Assembly: GCA_041389525.1 (NCBI GenBank)
Contig: JAWKRR010000050.1
Span: forward strand, 1-57,704
Direction: 5' to 3'
DNA: 57,704 bases
Source: JACKFB01 sp041389525
GTDB taxonomy: Bacteria; Myxococcota_A; UBA9042; PHBI01; JACKFB01
Shown: in pieces, positions 25,601 through 34,504 of the stretch
Numbering within the stretch: the first letter of the stretch is position 1
Layout: the number at the start of each line of letters is the position of its first letter
The notes under the pieces: generated by a model
Told to the model about the DNA's origin: nothing
The model's input: only the letters and a program-made list of their open reading frames with translations
The model's database searches: none
Program-made: the position numbers and the translations under genes

Positions 25601-27525
25601 GCGGCACCACTTGGTGCCCTGGATGCACGTCGCGCCGGCTTTCAGGCAGTCGGGGTCGGCGTACTCGACCTTGCAGCCCTCGACGGGGTCGCAGTAGCGC
25701 GTGCCGCAGGCCACATAGCCTCCACAGCTCTCGACCACGTCAGCGCACACGCCAGCGGCGTTGCAGACGCCCTTGCCGCACGGCGCTTGGCACACGGTAC
25801 CCGCCGCAAGCTGCGTCGCCTGGCACGCGCCCGCGCCGTCACATGCCCCGAAACACGGCGTGTCCGTCGTCGCGCACGGCGTCCCGGCGGCCCGGTTGCT
25901 GAGCGTGCAACCGCCGCCGATGGCCAGGCTCGCGACCTGACAGACCGGCGTCTCCTTGCACAGGTTCGTGCCCACGCACTTGCCGAACTCGCACATGTCG
26001 TCGCCGGTGGTCGCCTTGCCGTCGTCACAGTCGACGCCGTCGTCCAGCCACACGCACCCGGTCGCAGGGCTGCACTCACCGCTCTCGCAGGGCCCGTCGC
26101 AGATCGCCTCCGCCGACGCCGCGCACTGGCCCGCGACGCAGACGTCCCCGGTGGTGCAGGCGTCCCCGTCGTCGCAGCCCCCGCCGTCCGGGGCGGCCGC
26201 AAACTGGCAGAGATAGCTTGCCTCGTTGCAGGTGTCCACGGTGCACGCGTCGCCGTCGTCGCAGCCCCCGAAGATCCCGCCGCAGAAGAGACCGACATCC
26301 GTCTGAAACGAGACCGGGCGTAGCTCGATCCGGTAGGTCGTGCTGAGCGCTTCGCCCGCGTCGACCACGATGGAGATCGGCTGGCCGGCGGTAGCGCTGA
26401 AGACCAGAAAGCCCGGCCCGAACCCGATGGGCTCCAAGCACGCGGACTCGCTCTCCGGGCAATCGTCGAGCAAGAACACCCGGGCGCCCTGGTAGTCCAG
26501 TCGATACCCGCCGCTGCCCTCCGCAGTGAACACGTAGACCACGTCCATGCTGTGCACGTCCGGCCCGCAGATGTCGCCGTGGTCGTCGCTGGCTGTCGCG
26601 AGGTCACCGTCGGCCTCGAAGGGCAGGCCCGGGATGATGATGGCGGACTCGCAGTCGTCGCCGTCGCAGGGGCAAAATCCCCCGCATCCATCGGATTCAT
26701 CGCAAGAGTCGGCGCCGCAGGACGGCACGCACAGGCAGCCTCCGAGCACGCAGGCCTCGTTGGCTGAGCAAGTGCCGCAGGTCCCGCCGCAGCCGTCGCC
26801 GCCACATGGAGTAGGGATCTCGGGCGTTACGGCGACGCACTGAGGCGCGCAGACGCAGCCGGCGAGGGGCTCGTGGACGCAGACCCCCTCGTCGCAGCCG
26901 TCTCCGGTACACGCGTTGTCGTCGTCGCAGCCGCCGCAGGAGCCCCCGCAGCCATCGTCCCCGCAGACCGCGTCGCCGCAAGTCGGCACGCAGGCGTCCG
27001 GCGATACGGCGTCGGTGTCACCCGGATGACGCTGTCGGCGATGGCGTCGGCGTCGGGTGAGGCGGCGTCGGCGTCAGGTGGGACAGAATCTGAATCCGAG
27101 ACGGCGTCAGAATCGGAGAGAGCATCGGCATCAGAGAGAGCATCGGCATCCGAGACAGCATCGGAGTCCGACACCGCATCGGAGTCCGACATCGCATCCG
27201 AATCTGAGGCAGCATCGGCATCCGAGAGAGCATCGGCATCCGAGAGAGCATCGGCATCCGAGACGGCATCGGCATCCGAGACAGCGGCAGAATCCGACAC
27301 CGCATCCGAATCTGAGACAGCGCCAGAATCCGACACCGCATCCGAATCCGGTAACGCATCGACTGAGACGGCGTCCGCGTCGGCGACCGCGTCGCTGCCA
27401 GCCACGTCGACCGCGACGCCGCCGTCGAGGTCCCCACCGCTGACCGCGCTGCTTGAGCATGCCACGCTGAACGCGCAAACGACCACGCCCAGACGGAGCC
27501 AAGCCCCGCGAGTCGCCACTCTCAT
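22655..27525 (-). CDS. Giant Cys-rich lipoprotein with PLC-like domain (apparent frameshift)
   Basis: About 1620 residues if read as one gene. The start at 27525 gives a signal peptide with lipobox Cys23 (CAFSVAC) and a Ser/Asp/Ala repeat linker. Near 27018-27036 the frame must shift by one base to continue into D-T-D-A-V-S-P-D-A-C and the Cys-rich body. Order: Cys-rich modules; a pre-peptidase-C-like domain; more CDDGDAC-type modules; a PI-PLC-X-like domain (about 25530-24700: LNDGIRWLNLVVDYC, CLCRG, LAEITAFMEANPNAVVTLML); then 13.5 dickkopf-like Cys repeats to the C-terminus. The usual second catalytic His (CHG) is Arg here (CRG), so catalysis is doubtful. Without the upstream frame the body would start at a GTG (26989) and lack any export signal. 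Confidence 0.75.
22658..24649 (-). repeat. Array of ~13.5 Cys-rich protein repeats
   Basis: Each ~47-52-residue unit follows EC.SG.C....C.EC....DC....FC......C with G.SC at the boundary. Thirteen full units and a half unit were counted. Units 8, 9 and 11 share SGNCWLTVCSEC and a PI.S.C segment, and units 12 and 13 share HCGGIFTCVECENASHCAS, which indicates recent internal duplication. The pattern resembles dickkopf N-terminal-type Cys modules seen in myxobacterial surface proteins. Confidence 0.85.
27086..27360 (-). repeat. 18-bp tandem repeat tract (Ser-Asp-Ala linker)
   Basis: About fifteen imperfect copies of an 18-bp unit (such as GCATCGGCATCCGAGAGA on the plus strand) encode six-residue units of the type S-D-x-D-A-V/L. 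The unit is a multiple of three, so copy-number change alters linker length without breaking frame. It lies just upstream (in gene terms) of the apparent frameshift. Confidence 0.85.
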
Positions 27526-27843
27526 CGTGTCCCCCCTAGAACTTTGCTCGAAAGAGCCTCCCACCCTGCACACCGAAGCACGCCCTGGCCAGCAGTTTGC
27601 CGGCAGACGCGGAACCCAGGGGCGAGCGTCCGCGTGTCATTCGGCCTCGCCCCGGTGCCCTCGGCGGACGCGGGTGCCGTCAAGGGCCGCTCGAACTTGA
27701 GTCACAGCGTACCCGCGGCCAGCGGACACAGATTCGTGGAGCGGGCCTGTCAATTCGCTCCTGGCCATCGTGCGCGCGCCTTGCGAACCGAGTAGAATTC
27801 GCCGCCGCGGATGACCGGGCGGACAGGACTGGAGGGGTGCGTG
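27526..27843. other. Divergent intergenic region between two lipoprotein genes
   Basis: 318 bases separating the starts of the PLC-like and PPC-repeat lipoproteins. No supported gene is seen. AGGGGGGA near 27530-27537 (minus strand) and GGAGGGG at 27831-27837 (plus strand) are the ribosome sites of the two genes. A TAGAAT hexamer at 27793-27798 could be a -10 element, but no good -35 pairs with it. Confidence 0.45.
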
Positions 27844-29328
27844 ATGGTGGGTCTGAGGCGTGGTGGGCGGGCTGTGGTCGCGCTGGTCTTGACCGCGGGG
27901 CTGGTGGGGTGCGGGGACATCGTGGTGCCGCAGTCGGACGCCGTGGCCGACACGTCGCAGGACGCCGCGCCTGACACCGCAGGCGACACCGCCTCGGACG
28001 CCAGCGCCGACCTGCAGGCGGACCTCCAGGCCGACCTCGGGACGGATGAGGCACCCGACGTGACCGTCGACACAGCCGACATCCCCACACACGACGCGGA
28101 TGCGGAGGTCGCGGAGCTACCCGGCCCCGACGCCGAGGTCGACAGCGGCCCCACCGTGCTCCCCTGCGTCGAGAGCGCGCTCAGCCCAGCCTTCGGCGAC
28201 GGCCTCGCCAGCGCCTTCACCACCGCCGAGAGCGACGACTTCTCAGGCACCTGCGCCGTCGGCAGCGGAAAGGACGTGGCGTGGCAGTGGACCGTGCCCT
28301 TCACCGAGTGGTTCACCATCGACACGCTGGGCTCGGACTTCGACACGGTCCTCTACCTGCGCGAGGGCGCCTGCGACGGGCCGGAGACGGCGTGCAACAA
28401 CGACGCCGACGCCGCGGTCGACCGCTCGCGCATCGTGGGCCGCTTCGAGGCGGGCACGACCTACGCCCTGGTCGTCGACGGCAACAGCGGCGCCAGCGGC
28501 AACGCCGTCCTCAACATCCAGCCGGTCACCTGCCCGAGCGCCGACATCGGCGACGGGTCAGCCCTGCCCCAGACCTTCACCACGGCGTCGGGCGCCACCA
28601 GCCACGGCGGCGCCTGTGGCGGCGACAAGGGGCCGGAGCGCTCCTACCGGTTCATCCCGCCGAAGACCGGCCTGTGGCGTCTGTCAGCCACGGCCGAGCC
28701 CGGGTCCGGGCTGACGCCGGCCATTTACGTCGAGGAGGGCCCCGTCTGCGGCGGCACGCTCCTGCAGTGCAACGGCCACGACCACGGCGACATCAAGATG
28801 CCCGCCGAGGTGAGCCGCGTGCTGACCGCTGGGGCACCGGTCACCCTCATCGTCGACAGCCGCGGCGGCCAAGGCAAGTTCGCGCTGGGCGCCGAGTTCG
28901 TCGGGGAGACCTGCCCGGCGCTGGCCTTCGACGTTGTGGCGGATCAGGCCATCGACATCACCACGCAGACAGACACCATGACCTCGAGCTGCGGCCAGAA
29001 CGCCGACGTCGAGTTCGAGGCCTTCACCGGTTACCCGGACCTCGTGTTCACCGTCGAGGACCAGGCTCCCGGCTCGCCCGGCTCGTGTTCGCTCTTCATC
29101 GAGGCGGGCTTCAACTTCTCGCTGTCCGTCGTGCGCGGCGCCTGCAGCGGTGCCGAGGTCGCCTGCCGCACGGACGCCACGCAGAGCCCCTCCAGCGGCA
29201 ACTACACGATGTTCTACGGGCTGCCGGAGCTTGGCGGCACGCTCACGGTCATCATCAGCCCCCTCATCCCCCAGTGGGGCGGCTGGGCCAGCCCCAACGT
29301 CACGGTCGGGATGGGCTGCGTCATCTGA
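27844..29328 (+). CDS. Lipoprotein with repeated pre-peptidase-C-like domains
   Basis: 494 residues. The signal peptide MVGLRRGGRAVVALVLTAGL ends in lipobox Cys23, then a D/A/T/V linker extends to about residue 100. Two to three beta-sandwich domains of the bacterial pre-peptidase C-terminal (PPC) type follow, e.g. FTIDTLGSDFDTVLYLREGA, CNNDADAAVDRSRIV and AGTTYALVVDGNSGASG. Paired cysteines in each domain suggest disulphides. No protease or other enzyme domain accompanies them, so a binding or structural role is inferred. The GTG three bases upstream is an alternative start. Converges on dinB. Confidence 0.8.
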   Translation: MVGLRRGGRAVVALVLTAGLVGCGDIVVPQSDAVADTSQDAAPDTAGDTASDASADLQADLQADLGTDEAPDVTVDTADIPTHDADAEVAELPGPDAEVDSGPTVLPCVESALSPAFGDGLASAFTTAESDDFSGTCAVGSGKDVAWQWTVPFTEWFTIDTLGSDFDTVLYLREGACDGPETACNNDADAAVDRSRIVGRFEAGTTYALVVDGNSGASGNAVLNIQPVTCPSADIGDGSALPQTFTTASGATSHGGACGGDKGPERSYRFIPPKTGLWRLSATAEPGSGLTPAIYVEEGPVCGGTLLQCNGHDHGDIKMPAEVSRVLTAGAPVTLIVDSRGGQGKFALGAEFVGETCPALAFDVVADQAIDITTQTDTMTSSCGQNADVEFEAFTGYPDLVFTVEDQAPGSPGSCSLFIEAGFNFSLSVVRGACSGAEVACRTDATQSPSSGNYTMFYGLPELGGTLTVIISPLIPQWGGWASPNVTVGMGCVI

Positions 29329-29341
29329 GACGCGCCCCTGC

Positions 29342-29353
29342 GGGGTCGACCCC
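29342..29353. repeat. Perfect 12-bp palindrome between convergent genes
   Basis: GGGGTCGACCCC lies 13 bases after the stop of the PPC-repeat gene and 38 bases from the dinB stop. It overlaps a second stem, CCCCTGCGGGG. It may act as a bidirectional terminator or be a protein site; neither is established. Confidence 0.4.
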
Positions 29354-29391
29354 TGGTCCCTTGGCGCACCGCTGCCGCGGCCGCGAGCGGG

Positions 29392-30468
29392 CTACTCGCC
29401 TGGACGCAGCCGGAGGCGGAGCTGCACCGGCTCGCCCGGGTCCACGAGGCCGCCCACGCTCACGCCCACCAGCCGCACCGGGCGCTCGCCGGCGTCGGTG
29501 CCCGCGTCCAAAAGCTCAACCGCCGTCTGGGCCAGCACGGCGCTATCGTCGGTCGGGTCGACCAAGGTGCGGCTCCGCGAGATCGTCGTGAAGTCGGCGT
29601 AGCGCAGCTTCAGCGTCACCGTGCGCCCCGGTCGCCCCAGCCGCCGCAGGCTCTCGCCGACCCGCTCGGCCAGGCCCCCCAGCACGCGCGCCAAGGTCTC
29701 TGCGTCGGTGACGTCCTCGGCGAAGGTCGTCTCCGCGCCGCGACTCTTCGGCTCGCGATCCGTCGACACCTCGCGCGGGTCCTCGCCAGTCGCGAGCAGG
29801 TGGATGAAACGCCCGTGCCGCCCAAACGCGTGCACCAGCATCTCCGGGTCCTGCCGCCGCAGGTCCGCCGCCGTGCGGATCCCCATCTCGTGCAGCCGCC
29901 GCGCCGTCGCCGGCCCCACACTCCACAGCTTCTCCACCGGCAGCGCCGCCACGAACGCGTCGACCTGCTCCGGCGTGATGATCACCAGCCCGTCCGGCTT
30001 GCGCATATCACTCGCGATCTTCGCCACCAGCTTGGTCGGCGCCACCCCCGCCGACGCCGTCAGCCCCGTCTTCGCGCGAATCCGCGCCTTCAGCCACAGC
30101 GCCACCCGCCCCGCCAGCGGCTCGTTCAGCGCGTTCTCGGTCACGTCCAGGTACGCCTCGTCCACCGACAGGCCCTCCACCAGCGGCGTGACCTCGTGAA
30201 ACACCTCGAAGATGTCCGCGCTCACCTCCCGATATCGGCTCATCCGTGGCCTCACGAAGATCGCCTCGGGGCATTGCCGCTGCGCCTGAGCGCTGGGCAT
30301 CGCCGACCGCACTCCGAACTTCCGTGCCTCGTACGAACAGGCCGCCACGACCCCACGGCTGCGGGGGTCTCCGCCGACGACGACCGGCCGGCCACGCAGC
30401 TCCGGCCGATCTCGCTGCTCGACGGATGCGAAGAATGCGTCCATATCCACGTGGATGATCTTGCGCAC
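29392..30468 (-). CDS. dinB: DNA polymerase IV (Y-family translesion polymerase)
   Basis: 358 residues. Catalytic motifs are intact: VDMDAFFASVEQRDRPELRG (Asp8), the YEARKFGVRSAMPSAQA finger, and GLSVDEAYLDVT with the Asp-Glu pair. Helix-hairpin-helix LWSVGPATARRLHEMGIRTAADL and a little-finger domain follow, but the last residues (LRLRLRPGE) do not show a canonical QL(S/D)LF beta-clamp motif. The GTG at 30468 is set by the family N-terminus RKIIHVDMD and by AGGGG upstream; the frame remains open for 64 codons before it. Carries out error-prone bypass of DNA lesions. Divergent from the helicase pair. Confidence 0.95.
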   Translation of the reverse strand: MRKIIHVDMDAFFASVEQRDRPELRGRPVVVGGDPRSRGVVAACSYEARKFGVRSAMPSAQAQRQCPEAIFVRPRMSRYREVSADIFEVFHEVTPLVEGLSVDEAYLDVTENALNEPLAGRVALWLKARIRAKTGLTASAGVAPTKLVAKIASDMRKPDGLVIITPEQVDAFVAALPVEKLWSVGPATARRLHEMGIRTAADLRRQDPEMLVHAFGRHGRFIHLLATGEDPREVSTDREPKSRGAETTFAEDVTDAETLARVLGGLAERVGESLRRLGRPGRTVTLKLRYADFTTISRSRTLVDPTDDSAVLAQTAVELLDAGTDAGERPVRLVGVSVGGLVDPGEPVQLRLRLRPGE

Positions 30469-30589
30469 GCACCCCTGGGGCGGGCCGCCGTGGTTGCTGC
30501 ACCAGCCCGCACGCGCTATGTACCACACTGAACATCCGTGACCATTTCCGCAACCCCGCGCGTCCCTCACGACTCGAAAAGGACCCTTG

Positions 30590-33500
30590 ATGCCCTGGCC
30601 CGTCGAACCACTCGAGCGACTACGCGACGAGGTCGGCGCCTCGGCCCGCACCGCCATCACGCGTCAGGCACGTGACCTCGTGCGCCGCCACGCGGTCGAG
30701 CTGGTAGCCGGCGATGCGCACACGCTGATCGTCAATATCCGCGGCAGCGCCCGCCCCATTCCGGTGGTCCTGACCCGCGATCCCGACGGCAGCGTCACGG
30801 TCGCCAGCGGCTGCGACCACAGCGACGAGGCGGTCTGTAAACACGTGCTCGCCGCCCTCGACGTCGCGTGCCGGGGCGTGCGCGAAGGGCGGGCGCTGCT
30901 GACCCCCGCCGACGCCGGACACGGGCCCGAGCCGGAGCCCGAGGACGAAGACCCCAACCTGCCGCCCTACGACAGCGAGGAGGCCCTGCGCGAGTGGGCC
31001 GACGAGCGCGGGATCGGCTCGTGGTTGGACCTCACCGCGCCCACCGCCGCCCTCTCCGGCGGCATCGAGCTGAGCCTGTGGCTGCGCGGCTACTACGGCC
31101 ACGGCGCCACGGTGGCCTACGTCATCCTCGAGGCCCGCGACCCGCAGAAGACGCCACACCTGTCCGCCAAGGCTCACCACCTCGCCGAGCCGCCCCTCGC
31201 CCTGCGCCAGCTCTTCCGCCAGATGCTCGCGAAGCAGGTCCTCATCCAAGAGCAGGCCACCGCCCACGACCGCGAATGGCTGGCCTCGCTGACTCCGCGC
31301 GGCGGCGAGGCGGGTCGCGAGGTGTGGGACGCCCTCTGCGACCTGCGCGAGCGCATTGTGCAGCGCACAAGACGCCGAGATCCCTCGGTCCCCTTGGTGG
31401 CCACCAGCGTCTTCTACGACGACCCGCCGCGGCTCTCGCGCGCCGAGAAAGGCGCCCAGACCTGCCACGGAAACAACGGCTCCGGCCACGGCTACCTGTG
31501 CCTGGACCCAGACGTCGAGGGGCCGGTGCTCGAGTGCGGCTGCTCCGGTCGCGATGGGCACACCTGCCCGGCGCGGCTTGCCGTCGTCGACGAAGCGCTC
31601 AACGCCCTCGCCGGGTTCGGCAGCGAGCAGGTCGTCGAGCCCATGCTGCGCGCGCTGACGACCCCGCCCTGGATGCGAACGCTGGACGCGCTGGACGACC
31701 TGCTCGTCGAGACGACCCCCCAAGAGCGCCCCGGACCCAAGGGGCACTTGGGCTGGCGGATTCGGTGGGGCAAGGAGTGCCGGCTCGAGCCCGTGCTCTG
31801 CCGGACCTTCAAGTCGAAGCCGGGCATCGGCATGAAGTCCATGACCGCGGAAGACGTGATCTCGAGCCGCCGCTTCGACCTGACCGACCAGGAGCGGCGC
31901 GCGCTCGCCGAGCTGGAGGGCCTCGTCAAGACCGACGCACGCCGCGAGACCGTGCGCGCGCTCGCCGAGCTGGTCGACCACCCGCGGGTGTTCCTGCAGA
32001 CCGGCAAGACCAAGCCTGTCGCGGTCGCCGTCCATCGCGGGGACCTCACCCTGGTCGTCGACCGCACCGAGACCGGCGGCGTGCGCCTGGGCTTCGAGGC
32101 CGGCGGCATCCAGCTCGACCCTGCTGCGCTGCACCATGCCATGAAGCGCGCCTCCTGGGCCGACCGGGTCGTCCTGCTCGAGGCCGAGCGCAACCTCGTG
32201 GTCGTCGCCCGCTGCGCCCCCGACACCGAGGTGCTGGCCGAGCGCCTCACCCGCCGCGCCATCGAGCTGGCCCCCGAGGCCGCCGACGAGCTCCAGCGCC
32301 GCCTGCCCTCCCTGGCGCGCCTGACGCCGCTGCGCGTCGACGACACCCTGCGCGGGGACGCCGTCGACACCCACCTGATGCTCATCGTGCGCCTGACCCT
32401 GGGTGCCGACCGCGGCGTCCGCGTCGAGATCGTCGCCCAGCCGCTGCCCGAGCTGCCCGCGCTGCCCCCCGGCACGGGCCCCGGCCAGCTCTTCGCGTTC
32501 CGCGAGGGCGAGCCGATTCACTGCGTCCGCGACCTCCCCGGCGAGCTGATCGCCGCCCACCGCCTGTCCGAGAGCCTCGGCCTCACCGAAGAAGAGCTCG
32601 GCATGGCGCCCTGCACCTGGCGCATCGAGTCGCTGAACGACGCCCTCGACCTGGTCGGGCGACTGCAAGACCTGCCCGCCGACAGCGTGCGCGTCGAGTG
32701 GGTCGACGACCGGCGGCTCGGTCTGGTTGGCGGCGGCGGCCCGGGACAGCTGGCCCTGCAGATCTCGTCGCGCTCGGACTGGTTTCGCCTCTCGGGCGGG
32801 CTCGAGGTGGACGGCCAGTCGGTGCCCCTGGGCGCCCTGCTCCAGGCCATCCGCGACGGCCAGCGCTACGTCCAGATCGACGGCGACCGCTTCTTCGCCC
32901 TCACCGACACCTTGCGCTCGGCGCTGCGCCCGGTCGCCGCGGCAGCCAACAAAGACGGTGACATCTCCGCCTTCGCCGCGCCGCTGCTCGACGGGCTCGA
33001 GGCCGACGGCGCGACCCTCGACGCGCCCAGCGAGTGGCTGCGTCTGCGTGAGCGCATCGACGAGGCCGCGACCCTTGAGGTCCCGATCCCCGAGGGCTTC
33101 GTGGGCGAGATGCGCGCCTATCAGCTCGAGGGGTTCCGCTGGCTCGCCGGCCTCGCCCACTGGGGCGGCGGCGCGTGCCTGGCCGACGACATGGGCCTCG
33201 GCAAGACGGTCCAGGCCCTGGCGTTGCTGCAGCGCCGTTCCGAGCTAGGACCCGCGCTGGTCGTGGCCCCCACCTCGGTCGGCTTCAACTGGATTCGCGA
33301 GTGCGAGCGCTTCACCCCGAACCTGCGGCCGGTCCTCTTCCGCGGCAAGGCCCACCTCGATCGCCTCGTGGGCCTCGGCGCCGGCGACCTCGTGGTGACC
33401 AGCTACGACCTGCTGGTTCGCTACGAAGAGAGCATCTCGGTGCTGCCGCTGGCCACCCTGGTCCTCGACGAGGCCCAGGCCATCAAGAACGCCGAGACCC

Positions 33501-34504
33501 GGCGCGCGCAGGTGGCCCATCGCCTGAAGGCCGAGTTCCGCATCGCGCTCACCGGCACCCCGGTGGAGAATCGCGCCGGCGAGCTGTGGAGCATCTTCCG
33601 CGCCATCGTCCCCGGCCTGCTCGGCCAAGCGGCCGACTTCCGCGAGCGCTTCGCCCTGCCCATCGAGCGCGACAACGACTCCGAGGCGCGCACCACTCTG
33701 GCGCGGCTCGTGCGGCCCTTCGTGCTGCGTCGCCTCAAGCGCAACGTGGAGCGCGAGCTGCCCGAGCGCACCGACGTCACGATGGTGGTCCCGCTCAGCG
33801 CGGGCGAGCGGCAGCTGTACGAGGACGTGCGCCGCGCGGCCGCGACGGATCTCCTGAGCGCCAGCGACGAGCCCGCCGGGCGCCGCCGCTTCCGCGTGCT
33901 GGCCGCCCTCACGCGCCTCCGCCAGCTCGCCTGCCACCCAAACCTCGTCCACCCGCGCTCGACCGTGCGCTCGTCCAAGCTCGACGCCCTGGTCGAGCTG
34001 GTCACCGAGCTGCGCGACGAGGGCCACCGCGCCCTGGTCTTCAGCCAGTTCACCAGCCTGCTGGCCTTCGTGAAGGTCGCGCTCGACGAGGCCGGCGTCA
34101 GCTACCGCTACCTGGACGGCAGCCTCGCCGAGACGGCCCGCCGCCGCGAGGTCGACGCCTTCCAGAACGGCGAGGGCGACGTCTTCCTGCTCTCGCTGAA
34201 GGCGGGCGGCACCGGCCTCAACCTGACCGCCGCCGACTACGTGATTCACCTGGATCCCTGGTGGAATCCGGCGGTCGAGGACCAGGCCACCGACCGCGCC
34301 CACCGCATCGGCCAGACCCGCGCCGTGACGGCCTATCGCTTGGTGGCCGAGGGCACGGTCGAGGAGAATATCCTCGTCATGCACGGCGAAAAACGCGAGC
34401 TGGTCGCCGCGCTCCTCGACGGCACCGACAGCGCCAAAGCGCTAAGCACCGACGAGCTGTTTGCCCTGGTGCTCGGCGGCGAAACCACCGACGACGATGC
34501 CTGA
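30590..34504 (+). CDS. SNF2-family helicase with SWIM-like zinc fingers
   Basis: 1304-residue DNA-dependent ATPase. An N-terminal SWIM-like finger reads GCDHSDEAVCKHVLAAL (~residues 80-96), with the first Cys of the usual CxC replaced by Ser. A second Cys cluster, ECGCSGRDGHTCPARLAVVD (~315-335), looks like another SWIM remnant ending CxA rather than CxH. The SNF2 core is complete: LADDMGLGKTVQAL (~863), VVAPTSVGFNW, LDEAQAIKN (~957), ALTGTPVENR, then the helicase-C domain with LVFSQFTSLL, LKAGGTGLNLTAADYVIHLD and DRAHRIGQTRAVTAYRL. ATG 30590 is preferred over the adjacent TTG 30587; AAGGA precedes it. It overlaps the next helicase by 8 bases. DNA remodelling or repair role is inferred. Confidence 0.93.
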   Translation: MPWPVEPLERLRDEVGASARTAITRQARDLVRRHAVELVAGDAHTLIVNIRGSARPIPVVLTRDPDGSVTVASGCDHSDEAVCKHVLAALDVACRGVREGRALLTPADAGHGPEPEPEDEDPNLPPYDSEEALREWADERGIGSWLDLTAPTAALSGGIELSLWLRGYYGHGATVAYVILEARDPQKTPHLSAKAHHLAEPPLALRQLFRQMLAKQVLIQEQATAHDREWLASLTPRGGEAGREVWDALCDLRERIVQRTRRRDPSVPLVATSVFYDDPPRLSRAEKGAQTCHGNNGSGHGYLCLDPDVEGPVLECGCSGRDGHTCPARLAVVDEALNALAGFGSEQVVEPMLRALTTPPWMRTLDALDDLLVETTPQERPGPKGHLGWRIRWGKECRLEPVLCRTFKSKPGIGMKSMTAEDVISSRRFDLTDQERRALAELEGLVKTDARRETVRALAELVDHPRVFLQTGKTKPVAVAVHRGDLTLVVDRTETGGVRLGFEAGGIQLDPAALHHAMKRASWADRVVLLEAERNLVVVARCAPDTEVLAERLTRRAIELAPEAADELQRRLPSLARLTPLRVDDTLRGDAVDTHLMLIVRLTLGADRGVRVEIVAQPLPELPALPPGTGPGQLFAFREGEPIHCVRDLPGELIAAHRLSESLGLTEEELGMAPCTWRIESLNDALDLVGRLQDLPADSVRVEWVDDRRLGLVGGGGPGQLALQISSRSDWFRLSGGLEVDGQSVPLGALLQAIRDGQRYVQIDGDRFFALTDTLRSALRPVAAAANKDGDISAFAAPLLDGLEADGATLDAPSEWLRLRERIDEAATLEVPIPEGFVGEMRAYQLEGFRWLAGLAHWGGGACLADDMGLGKTVQALALLQRRSELGPALVVAPTSVGFNWIRECERFTPNLRPVLFRGKAHLDRLVGLGAGDLVVTSYDLLVRYEESISVLPLATLVLDEAQAIKNAETRRAQVAHRLKAEFRIALTGTPVENRAGELWSIFRAIVPGLLGQAADFRERFALPIERDNDSEARTTLARLVRPFVLRRLKRNVERELPERTDVTMVVPLSAGERQLYEDVRRAAATDLLSASDEPAGRRRFRVLAALTRLRQLACHPNLVHPRSTVRSSKLDALVELVTELRDEGHRALVFSQFTSLLAFVKVALDEAGVSYRYLDGSLAETARRREVDAFQNGEGDVFLLSLKAGGTGLNLTAADYVIHLDPWWNPAVEDQATDRAHRIGQTRAVTAYRLVAEGTVEENILVMHGEKRELVAALLDGTDSAKALSTDELFALVLGGETTDDDA

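Noticed and set aside
26827..26989. GTG start at 26989 for the Cys-rich protein as its own gene
   Set aside because: It would lack an export signal although disulphide-rich; the frameshift model with the lipobox upstream explains the sequence better, though the sequence alone cannot prove it.
27086..27360. Possible CRISPR-like array
   Set aside because: Units are contiguous 18-bp repeats without spacers and encode an in-frame linker, so this is a coding tandem repeat.
30528..30533. CTGAAC (GTTCAG on the minus strand) as a LexA-type site before dinB
   Set aside because: Only the core of the Myxococcus-type LexA motif matches; the rest of the motif differs at about half of its positions.
30620..33160. 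Very long minus-strand open frame (846 codons) opposite the SNF2 helicase
   Set aside because: High-GC antisense shadow: the plus strand encodes all conserved helicase motifs, and the antisense translation shows no family motif.
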